9,422 bases of DNA from positions 1 through 9,422 of the forward strand of contig USJT01000025.1 of NCBI GenBank assembly GCA_900555175.1. The letters are read 5' to 3'. Shown piece by piece: positions 1-7,574 of the stretch. The position numbers and the translations under genes were made by a program. A model generated the notes under the pieces. It saw nothing but the letters and a program-made list of their open reading frames with translations. It was not told the DNA's origin and searched no databases. This stretch comes from an uncultured bacterium (lineage in GTDB: Bacteria; Cyanobacteriota; Vampirovibrionia; Gastranaerophilales; Gastranaerophilaceae). The first letter of the stretch is position 1, and each line of letters starts with the position of its first letter.

Positions 1-1
1 G

Positions 2-568
2 GCTAGTGTATTAGTATTTGCAAGTTCTGCAATGTGTTTCGCAGCAGAAACAACAGCTCCTGCAGCAACTAAAGATACTCCGGCTGCAGTTTCTGCACCT
101 GCTGCTCCAGAGGCTAAAAGACCTCCAAGAAATCCTGAATTCAAAAAACGTCAGGCTGAATTTGAAAAAAGATTAAAATTGACAGATGAACAAAAAGCTA
201 AAATTAAAGAAATGCACAAACAAAGCTTCGAACAAATGAAGCCTATTATGGAAAAAATGAAAGAAAAACGTCAAGAAATCGAAGCTGTAAAACGTTCAAA
301 AATGGCAGTTCAAATGCAACAAGAAAAAATTGCAGAATTGCAAAAAGAAATCGGAGCTCTAAAACGTGAAGCTCATGAATTGCGTATGCAAAATATGAAA
401 AATTTTGAAGCAATTTTGACTAAAAAACAACTTAAAGAATTGAAAAAAATGAAAGAAGAAGGTCGTAAGAACTTCGAAAAAAGACATAAAAGAGGTGGAC
501 ACCCAGGCCCACGTCCAGGATTTGGCCCTGAAGGCCCTTGTCCTTTAGAAGCTGCTCCTGCAGATTAA
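2..568 (+). CDS. Spy/CpxP-like periplasmic LTxxQ protein, 5' end cut off
   Basis: The reading frame is open from base 2, so the true start lies before the window. The first visible residues (ASVLVFASSAMCFA, then AET) look like the hydrophobic core and cleavage site of a signal peptide, so the Met codon at 32 is inside the signal sequence and is not the start. After an Ala/Pro/Thr-rich linker comes a highly charged helical region with two LTxxQ motifs: LTDEQ (179-193) and LTKKQ (416-430), about 80 residues apart. Paired LTxxQ motifs define the Spy/CpxP family, small periplasmic helical proteins that act as ATP-independent chaperones or envelope-stress modulators. The stretch between is rich in Met, Lys, Glu and Gln and is probably a long amphipathic helix. 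The tail is rich in Gly, Pro and His, which could bind metal (inference). A terminator follows directly, so this is the last gene of its transcript. Family assignment is good; the exact role is unknown. Confidence 0.8.
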   Translation, partial: ASVLVFASSAMCFAAETTAPAATKDTPAAVSAPAAPEAKRPPRNPEFKKRQAEFEKRLKLTDEQKAKIKEMHKQSFEQMKPIMEKMKEKRQEIEAVKRSKMAVQMQQEKIAELQKEIGALKREAHELRMQNMKNFEAILTKKQLKELKKMKEEGRKNFEKRHKRGGHPGPRPGFGPEGPCPLEAAPAD

Positions 569-609
569 GTTAAATAATCTTTTTGCATAATCTCCATATA
601 TATAAATTG

Positions 610-635
610 AGGGTTGATTTTTAATCAACCCTTTT
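610..635 (+). terminator. Intrinsic terminator after the Spy-like gene
   Basis: A perfect 9-bp stem, GGGTTGATT (611-619) with AATCAACCC (623-631), closes a TTT loop and is followed by TTTT. An extra A-T pair at 610/632 extends it. It lies 42 nt after the Spy-like stop codon and only about 14 nt before the cysK ribosome binding site, so cysK must start from a promoter overlapping or just before the hairpin, or depend on read-through. No convincing cysK promoter was found. Confidence 0.8.
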
Positions 636-662
636 ATATTATTTATCTCAGAGGCTTTTAAG

Positions 663-1583
663 ATGAAAATAGCAAAGAATGTTTTAGATTTAATAGGCAA
701 TACACCTTTAGTAAAAATAAATAAGTTAAACTCAAATGGATGCGCAACTATTGCAGCCAAAATAGAGAGTTTTAATCCTGCGGGTTCAATAAAAGATAGA
801 CCGGCATTAAATATGATTGAAGATGCAGAGAGAAAAGGTCTTTTGACTCCAGGAGCTGTTGTCATTGAACCTACCAGCGGAAATACAGGTATTGGACTTG
901 CTATGGTGTGTGCCATAAAAGGTTATAAGATGATTCTTACAATGCCTGAGAATATGAGTTTGGAAAGACAAAAGTTATTAAAAGCCTATGGTGCAGAAAT
1001 TGTTTTGACGGAAGCTTCTAAGGGAATGAAAGGTGCTATTGACAAGGCAATGGAATTGAGAGATCAGTTCCCTGATTCATTTATTCCTATGCAATTTAAT
1101 AATCCTGCAAATCCTGAAATTCATGAAAAAACAACAGCGGAAGAAATTTGGAACGATACAGATGGCAAAGTTGATATAGTAATTGCAGGAGTCGGCACAG
1201 GCGGAACGATTACAGGTATTGGAAGAGGGTTAAAAAAGAAAAATCCTAATATTAAAATTGTTGCGATAGAACCATTCAGATCTCAGGTTTTGGCCGGGAA
1301 ACCTGCTAATTCTCATGCAATTCAAGGAATAGGAGCAAACTTTGTCCCAAGAAATTTTGATAGAAGCGTTGTAGATGTAATATATCCTGTTGGTGATATT
1401 GATGCTGTTGAAACAGCAAGAAAATTGGCAACTGATGAGGGTATACTTTGCGGAATTTCATCAGGTGCAGCGATGTATGCAGCATTAGAATTTGCAAAAA
1501 TGAGTGATAATGATGGCAAGTTAATTGTTGTAATAATTCCGGATACAGGAGAACGTTATTTATCAAGTGTTTTATTTGATTAA
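663..1583 (+). CDS. cysK: Cysteine synthase (O-acetylserine sulfhydrylase)
   Basis: This PLP enzyme makes L-cysteine and acetate from O-acetyl-L-serine and sulfide, the last step of sulfur assimilation, in the cytoplasm. The 306-residue length is normal for CysK. Visible signatures are NTPL near the N-terminus (13-16), PAGSIKDR with the PLP-binding Lys44, the substrate loop TSGNTG (71-76), the phosphate-binding GTGGT loop (178-182), QGIGANFVP (221-229), GISSGAA (264-270) that contacts the PLP ring, and PDTGERYLS near the C-terminus. There is no C-terminal CBS domain, so it is not a full-length cystathionine beta-synthase. The ATG at 663 has an AGAGG ribosome binding site about 8 nt upstream. 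The gene stands alone between two terminators, with no serine acetyltransferase next to it. A CysM-type or O-phosphoserine-using variant cannot be excluded from sequence alone, but CysK fits best. Confidence 0.93.
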   Translation: MKIAKNVLDLIGNTPLVKINKLNSNGCATIAAKIESFNPAGSIKDRPALNMIEDAERKGLLTPGAVVIEPTSGNTGIGLAMVCAIKGYKMILTMPENMSLERQKLLKAYGAEIVLTEASKGMKGAIDKAMELRDQFPDSFIPMQFNNPANPEIHEKTTAEEIWNDTDGKVDIVIAGVGTGGTITGIGRGLKKKNPNIKIVAIEPFRSQVLAGKPANSHAIQGIGANFVPRNFDRSVVDVIYPVGDIDAVETARKLATDEGILCGISSGAAMYAALEFAKMSDNDGKLIVVIIPDTGERYLSSVLFD

Positions 1584-1588
1584 AAAAA

Positions 1589-1625
1589 ATAAGGCTTGAT
1601 TTTTTATCAAGCCTTATCTTTTTTA
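1589..1625. terminator. Bidirectional terminator shared by cysK and groEL
   Basis: A perfect 12-bp stem (1589-1600 with 1606-1617) closes a TTTTT loop. An A8 run (1582-1589) lies on the left side and a T-rich run on the right, so the hairpin has a U-tract on both strands. It sits between the convergent stops of cysK and groEL and can end both transcripts. The arm GGCTTGAT resembles the arm GGGTTGAT of the terminator at 610-635. Confidence 0.88.
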
Positions 1626-1646
1626 TTTTTGTATTGATGAATTCGA

Positions 1647-3304
<1,658 letters not shown>

Positions 3305-3311
3305 ACTGTAT

Positions 3312-3379
3312 TGTCGTGCTGAAAATTGCTTTCAGCATTTGATAAACAAGAACTCCTGAAATAAATTCTGGGAGATTGT
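3312..3379 (-). repeat. Double-hairpin palindromic repeat, copy 1 (groES-groEL spacer)
   Basis: The spacer holds two hairpins. One is perfect: TGCTGAAA (3317-3324) with TTTCAGCA (3330-3337). The other is 3353-3361 with 3366-3374, closed by four Watson-Crick pairs at the base, two wobble pairs and one mismatch. The segment matches copy 2 at 3693-3752: TGTCGTGCTGAA against TGTCATTCTGAA at one end, and an exact 14-nt match, CCTGAAATAAATTC (3355-3368 and 3730-3743), at the other. The flanking AAAC.AGA is also shared. Neither hairpin is followed by a U-tract on the groE transcript, so it is not a terminator. It may affect mRNA processing or stability between the two cistrons (inference). Confidence 0.7.
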
Positions 3380-3382
3380 TTA

Positions 3383-3667
3383 TTATTCAATAATTGCTAA
3401 TGCATCTTTTACTGATAGAATTTTGTATTCTACGCCGTCCATTTTAATATCAGTTCCGGCATATTTTGCGTAAAGGATTGTTTCGCCAACTTTAACGTCC
3501 ATTGGTTCTCTTTCTCCTTTGTCGTTAATTTTACCAGCACCTACTGCAACAACTTCACCTTTTTGAGGTTTTTCTTTTGCACTTTCAGGAATAAAAATTC
3601 CGCCTGAAGTTTGTTCAGTATCTTCAATAACTTTGATAACAATTCTGTCGCCTAATGGTTTTAACAT
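3383..3667 (-). CDS. groES: Co-chaperonin GroES (Hsp10)
   Basis: This is the 10-kDa co-chaperonin that forms the heptameric lid of GroEL. It has the normal length (94 residues) and all family features: [11 protein letters not shown] at the N-terminus (2-12), the mobile loop around residues 16-32 with the GroEL-contacting hydrophobic tripeptide in [22 protein letters not shown], and the C-terminal strand [16 protein letters not shown] strong Shine-Dalgarno, AGGAGAG (plus-strand 3674-3680), lies 6 nt before the ATG, with a second GGAG just beyond it. It is the first gene of a groES-groEL operon. No CIRCE inverted repeat (TTAGCACTC-N9-GAGTGCTAA), the usual HrcA operator, is present upstream. Confidence 0.98.
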   Translation of the reverse strand: MLKPLGDRIVIKVIEDTEQTSGGIFIPESAKEKPQKGEVVAVGAGKINDKGEREPMDVKVGETILYAKYAGTDIKMDGVEYKILSVKDALAIIE

Positions 3668-3692
3668 AATATTCTCTCCTTTTCTCCTAATC

Positions 3693-3752
3693 TGTCATTC
3701 TGAACTTATTTTAAAATCTTAAACCAGATCCTGAAATAAATTCAGGATGACA
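3693..3752 (-). repeat. Double-hairpin palindromic repeat, copy 2 (groES leader)
   Basis: A 60-bp element bounded by TGTCAT and ATGACA. Its 19-nt ends are inverted repeats (3693-3711 against 3734-3752) matching at 17 of 19 positions. Nested inside the right half is a perfect 8-bp hairpin, ATCCTGAA (3728-3735) with TTCAGGAT (3741-3748), loop ATAAA. The left half is a decayed equivalent, so the whole can fold as one long cruciform or as two adjacent hairpins. This layout is typical of short non-coding palindromic repeats dispersed in many bacterial genomes. It lies between the proposed groES promoter and the groES ribosome binding site. Confidence 0.75.
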
Positions 3753-3757
3753 TGTAC

Positions 3758-3786
3758 ATTATATTTATATAACGGATTTGCAAAAA
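3758..3786 (-). promoter_or_regulatory. Possible sigma70-type promoter of groES-groEL
   Basis: On the minus strand a perfect -10 box TATAAT (plus-strand 3758-3763) is preceded, after 17 nt, by a weak -35-like TTTTTG (3781-3786). A start near 3751 would place almost the whole repeat copy 2 in the groES 5' untranslated leader. The -10 is convincing; the -35 is poor, so the promoter may depend on the A/T tracts just upstream. Confidence 0.45.
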
Positions 3787-3818
3787 AATTAATTTTCTTA
3801 AGGAAAAATTAATTTTTT
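3783..3818. repeat. AT-only-like inverted repeat upstream of groES
   Basis: A long imperfect palindrome: 3783-3797 pairs with 3803-3818, giving 15 bp around the loop TTAAG with a single bulged A (3808). The repeated unit AAATTAATTTT appears in both arms. It lies in the gap between the minus-strand groES promoter and the plus-strand pilin promoter. It could be an operator, a DNA bend or UP-like element, or a hairpin of no function. Its T-tract lies on the plus strand, where no upstream gene needs terminating. Confidence 0.5.
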
Positions 3819-3846
3819 CCATTTAATTTTAGATATTATTTAAATG

Positions 3847-3875
3847 TTGAAAAAATACAAAAAATATATTAAAAT
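3847..3875 (+). promoter_or_regulatory. Sigma70-type promoter of the pilin-like gene
   Basis: TTGAAA (3847-3852) and TAAAAT (3870-3875) are separated by exactly 17 nt, a close match to the bacterial housekeeping promoter. The predicted start near 3882 leaves a leader of about 30 nt ending in the AGGAG ribosome binding site (3901-3905), 6 nt before the ATG at 3912. Promoter, ribosome binding site and start codon together mark 3912 as the true gene start even though the frame is broken shortly after. Confidence 0.65.
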
Positions 3876-3911
3876 AATTATATAGTTTGAAGTATATAAA
3901 AGGAGCTGTTT

Positions 3912-4711
3912 ATGAAAAGATTATTTGATGAAAAACATCGGGGGGGGGGCGTTCTGAGCTAATAAATACCCTTAATACCAAAAGTATAGGTTGTTATTAC
4001 AAAAATAAGTTTTCAAAATTTTTATCTTTTTTCTATTATAAATCTGCATTCACTTTAGCTGAAGTATTAATAACATTAGGAATAATTGGTGTTGTAGCGG
4101 CACTTACGTTACCTTCTTTAATACAGAATTATAAAATTCATGTATATATTTCAAAACTCAACAAATTTTATTCTGTTATCAGTAATGCATATATAAGGGC
4201 TAAACAAGATAACGGTGATATTAATAATTGGAATTTAGTTTATTATGAATCATCTGATAAAGATGAAGAAGATATTTTGTATTATTTATTACCATATATG
4301 AATTATGTAAAGTTTTGCGGAAAAAATGAACAAGGATGTTTCCCTGATGTTGAATATAAATCAATCGGCTCAACAGGGTATGGTGTTAACTTAAATAGAG
4401 ATAGCAGACATTCAAAAGCAATATTAAATGATGGTGTGTTAATTGATTCTTTAACTTTTGAACCTCCTTGTAGTAATACTGCCCCATGTGGCTATTTAAG
4501 GACAGATGTTAATGGTTCAGCACCTCCAAATACATTAGGAATTGATTTATTTACGTTTGTTGTTTTTGAAGATAAAATTGTTCCAGGTGGGGTTAAAGGT
4601 GTTATTGATAGTGATTATTTTATTACACGTGGCGATGCCTGTACTGCTCAAGTTATTTATGGGAAAAATATGGATTACATAAAAGATAAACAATGCAAAA
4701 TTTGGGAATAA
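3912..4711 (+). pseudogene. Type IV pilin-like prepilin, out of frame at a G10 tract (possibly phase-variable)
   Basis: From ATG 3912, with AGGAG 6 nt before it, translation gives MKRLFDEKHRGGG and stops at TAA (3960-3962), just past ten G (3940-3949). The pilin body is in another frame, open from 3932 to the stop at 4711 but without ATG, GTG or TTG before the TTG at 4277, which lies beyond the pilin N-terminus. One extra G (or two fewer) joins them into a 266-residue protein. That protein has a long leader of about 46 residues, then the class III methylation/cleavage motif SA-FTLAEV with Glu at +5, and a hydrophobic helix (ITLGIIGVVAALTLPSLI). A soluble domain with six Cys ends in DVNG...PNTLGIDLFTF...IVPGG. 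Such proteins are processed by prepilin peptidase and form pili or pseudopili. No assembly genes are adjacent. As written, the gene is OFF or broken; whether it is switchable cannot be seen from one sequence. Confidence 0.75.
3940..3949 (+). repeat. G10 homopolymer within the pilin 5' coding region
   Basis: Ten consecutive G form a striking run in a very AT-rich region, ten codons after the pilin start. Runs of this kind change length by slipped-strand mispairing. In this copy the length puts the pilin frame out of register; lengths of 8 or 11 would be in frame. Such runs are also prone to sequencing error. Confidence 0.9.
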
Positions 4712-4767
4712 AATAAAGTCATCACTCGGGCTATAAACAAAATTTATATTTATGTTATCCTAAAACT

Positions 4768-6597
4768 ATGAAACGGGTTATTTATGTTATCTTAGTTTTA
4801 TTAATTGTTTTAGGGCTTGGGAAAGCTTGTATCAAAGCTGATGTCGATGACTCTCAAAAGCCTGTTTTGAGAGAAAAAGCTCAAGTTCAAAATGAAAATT
4901 ACCCAATTGAAAAAAATGTTACTATAAACGGGGTAGATTATCTTCAATCTCAGACTCCTGTTGGAATGTTTGGCGGAACTTTTGTATCTTCAACTATTGG
5001 AGAAGGTCCAAAAACATTCAATCCGTTTAATTCAAAAGATAACATATCTTCTCAAATGTCTGAAATTATGTATGACGGACTTGTGACAACTGATCCTGTG
5101 ACAGGTGATACAATTCCTAAACTTGCAAAATCATTTACCGTGAATGGTAAAGAATATATTGTAAAATTGAGGCATGGTATAAAATGGTCAGACGGAAAGC
5201 CTATTACTGCTGATGATGTCGTGTTTACTTGGCAAAATATAATTTTAGACGGGTTTGGAAATACATCAATAAGAGATTCAATCGTAATTGACGGAAAATT
5301 ACCGACTGTTGAAAAAATTGATAATTATACGGTAAAATTTGTCACGCCTGAACCTTTTGCACCGTTTTTGAGAATGTTATCTTCTCCGATTGCGCCAAAA
5401 CATGTTTTTGAACCTGCCGTAAAAAAAGGAAAAGCTTATTTTGAAGGTTTCCTTTCTACAAATACGCCGCCAAAAGATTTTGTAATCTCAGGTGCGTTTA
5501 AATTAAAAGAATACGTTCCTGCTCAAAGGGTTGTGTTTGAAAGAAATCCTAATTATTACGTAATCAATAAAGATGATAAAAAGCTTCCGTATTTAGAAAA
5601 AATTGTATATTTAATTGTCGGCGATATAAACAATCAGGTTTTAAAATTTGAAGGTGGAGAATTAGATGAGATAAGCCTGCAAGGTGCAAATGTTGCCAGA
5701 TTTAAAGAAATGGAAAAACATGGAGATTTTACGGTTTATAATATAGGCCCTGATACAGGAACTATGTATATTGCAATGAATATGAACAACCGTAAAAATG
5801 ATAAAGGAAAATATTATGTTGATCCTAAAAAGCAAGTGTGGTTTCAGGATAAAAATTTCCGTCAGGCAGTAGATTATGCTATTGATAGAAAAAATATGGT
5901 GTTTAATATCGCAAACGGGCTTGCAGAACCTTTGTTTACGCCTGAAACATTAAATTCAATATTTTTGAATAAAAGCCTGAAGGGGTATGACAGAAATATT
6001 GAAAAGTCAAAAGAGTTGTTGAAAAAATCAGGCTTTAGTTGGGATAAGGCAGGTCATTTGATTGACAAATTCGGAAATCATGTAGAATTTGATTTATATA
6101 CGAATGCAGGAAATACCGAGCGTGAAGCCATCGGAGTTATGGTAAAACAAGATCTTGAAGATTTAGGAATGAAGGTTAATTTCAAACCGATAGAATTCAA
6201 TTCTCTTGTAAATAAACTTATGGCAACGCTTGATTGGGATATGGTAATAATGGGATTTACCGGTTCGCCTTTAGAGCCTAACGGGGGTAAAAATGTTTGG
6301 TTATCTGATGGAACTTTGCACATATTTAATCAAAGATTAGAAAAAGATTTGAACAGCCCTCGATATGATTTTGAAAAACGTTTGGATTATTTATATACTC
6401 AAGGGGCTTTAGCTACAAAATTTGAGGATAGAAAAAAATATTATGATGAATACCAAAAAATTGTGTATGATGAAAAACCTTTAATTTATATTTATTCACC
6501 AATCAGAATTGTTGCTTTGAGAAACAAATTCCAAAACATATATCCGACAAGTTTGGGAGGAGTAACTCATAATATAGAGGAGATTTTTATAAAATAA
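4768..6597 (+). CDS. Family 5 extracellular solute-binding protein (oligopeptide/dipeptide ABC transporter)
   Basis: This periplasmic or membrane-anchored receptor captures peptides (or a related solute) for the two permeases encoded downstream. It has 609 residues, typical to slightly long for the family. Residues 1-20 form a signal peptide, followed by Cys21. The sequence GKAC before it is a poor lipobox (Lys at -2), so lipidation is possible but uncertain. The family 5 core includes FNPFNS and MYDGLVTTDP near the start of the domain, the signature WSDGKPITADDVVFTW (about 140-155), FVISGAFKLKEY, ERNPNYY, and FRQAVDYAIDRKNM (about 364-377). No Shine-Dalgarno precedes the ATG, and no other start codon exists between the previous in-frame stop (4714) and 4768. 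The stop overlaps the next gene's ATG by one base (TAATG), showing translational coupling. Substrate cannot be told from sequence. Confidence 0.9.
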   Translation: MKRVIYVILVLLIVLGLGKACIKADVDDSQKPVLREKAQVQNENYPIEKNVTINGVDYLQSQTPVGMFGGTFVSSTIGEGPKTFNPFNSKDNISSQMSEIMYDGLVTTDPVTGDTIPKLAKSFTVNGKEYIVKLRHGIKWSDGKPITADDVVFTWQNIILDGFGNTSIRDSIVIDGKLPTVEKIDNYTVKFVTPEPFAPFLRMLSSPIAPKHVFEPAVKKGKAYFEGFLSTNTPPKDFVISGAFKLKEYVPAQRVVFERNPNYYVINKDDKKLPYLEKIVYLIVGDINNQVLKFEGGELDEISLQGANVARFKEMEKHGDFTVYNIGPDTGTMYIAMNMNNRKNDKGKYYVDPKKQVWFQDKNFRQAVDYAIDRKNMVFNIANGLAEPLFTPETLNSIFLNKSLKGYDRNIEKSKELLKKSGFSWDKAGHLIDKFGNHVEFDLYTNAGNTEREAIGVMVKQDLEDLGMKVNFKPIEFNSLVNKLMATLDWDMVIMGFTGSPLEPNGGKNVWLSDGTLHIFNQRLEKDLNSPRYDFEKRLDYLYTQGALATKFEDRKKYYDEYQKIVYDEKPLIYIYSPIRIVALRNKFQNIYPTSLGGVTHNIEEIFIK

Positions 6598-7574
6598 TGC
6601 AAATTTTAATATATATATTAAAAAGAATACTTCAAACAATTCCATTACTTATTATAGTTTCATTAATAAGCTTTTTTATAATACGTTTGTCTCCAGTTGA
6701 TCCTTTGGCTGAACTTAGACTTAACCCTTCTGTTTCAAAAGAAACTTTGCAAAAGGAAACCGAAAGATTAGGGCTCGATAAACCGATAATTGTTCAATAC
6801 GGGAAATGGGCAAAGTCTTTTATTAAAGGTGATTTAGGGGTTACATCTAACGGTGAACATGTTAGCACAAAATTAAAAGAACGTATTCCAAATACATTGT
6901 TATTAACGATTATCGTAATATTTTTATCGTGGTCAGTCGGTGTGCCTTTGGGAATTCTTGCAGCAATTTATTGGAAAACTCCTTTTGATAGAGTGTTAAC
7001 TGTTTTGACTAGTATCGGGATGGCAATTCCATCATTTTTCTTTGCTGTTTTGCTTTTAATATTTGCGGTTAAGACGGGTTGGTTCCCTGTTGGCGGACTT
7101 ACAAGCTCTAATTTTATGGAAATGACTTTCCCGCAAAAGTTTTTAGATATTACTCATCATTTGGTTTTGCCTGTAACTGTTTTATTTACTTTATCTTTAG
7201 CAGGATTGCAAAGACAGATGAGAGGAAATCTTTTGGATGTATTGGATAGTGATTATGTAAAATTTGCAAGGGCTAAAGGGCTTAGTGAATTTAAGGTAAT
7301 ATTCAAACATGCTTTGAGAAATGCTGTTAATCCTTTGATTACACTTTTAGGATTTGAATTTGCAGGTCTTTTGAGTGGTGCTGCTTTGACAGAATACGTG
7401 TTTCAATATCCGGGGCTTGGCCGTTTGATTTTGGAAGCTGTTTTGAAATCTGATATAAATCTTGTTATGGCTTCTTTAATGATGGGGGCTATAATGTTGA
7501 TTTTAGGTAATTTGATTGCAGATATTCTGCTTATTATTACTGATCCTCGTATCAGAGAAGGGAGTCAGGCATGA
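6597..7574 (+). CDS. DppB/OppB-type ABC transporter permease
   Basis: This inner-membrane permease subunit pairs with the DppC-type protein that follows to form the channel for substrate delivered by the preceding binding protein. It has 325 residues, the usual size. The N-terminus has the family pattern: first membrane helix, then RLSPVDPL, a periplasmic loop ending RLGLDKPIIVQYGKW and GDLGVT, then five more membrane helices. The cytoplasmic EAA loop, which docks the ATPase, is at about 218-247 (DYVKFARAKGLSEFKVIFKH, then ALRNAVNPLI). GLGRLILEAV near the end is also typical. The ATG overlaps the stop of the binding protein by one base, with GAGGAG about 14 nt upstream. Its own stop overlaps the next ATG (ATGA), so the three genes are one operon. 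Confidence 0.93.
   Translation: MQILIYILKRILQTIPLLIIVSLISFFIIRLSPVDPLAELRLNPSVSKETLQKETERLGLDKPIIVQYGKWAKSFIKGDLGVTSNGEHVSTKLKERIPNTLLLTIIVIFLSWSVGVPLGILAAIYWKTPFDRVLTVLTSIGMAIPSFFFAVLLLIFAVKTGWFPVGGLTSSNFMEMTFPQKFLDITHHLVLPVTVLFTLSLAGLQRQMRGNLLDVLDSDYVKFARAKGLSEFKVIFKHALRNAVNPLITLLGFEFAGLLSGAALTEYVFQYPGLGRLILEAVLKSDINLVMASLMMGAIMLILGNLIADILLIITDPRIREGSQA

Noticed and set aside
32..34. ATG at 32 as the start of the Spy-like protein
   Set aside because: The frame is open to the window edge and the upstream residues form the signal-peptide core, so the start is outside the window.
571..612. cysK promoter between the Spy-like stop and the terminator
   Set aside because: TATATA-like -10 sequences occur, but no -35 at a proper distance; in such AT-rich DNA this is not distinguishable from chance.
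3312..3379. Internal terminator between groES and groEL
   Set aside because: The hairpins are not followed by a U-tract on the minus-strand transcript and match the copy ahead of groES, so a repeat or processing element fits better.
3668..3912. CIRCE (HrcA) operator upstream of groES
   Set aside because: No TTAGCACTC or GAGTGCTAA motif, even degenerate, could be found; the palindromes present have different sequences.
4277..4711. A separate 144-residue gene starting at the TTG at 4277
   Set aside because: No ribosome binding site, and the same frame continues upstream through the pilin methylation motif and membrane helix. It is the 3' part of the frameshifted pilin gene.
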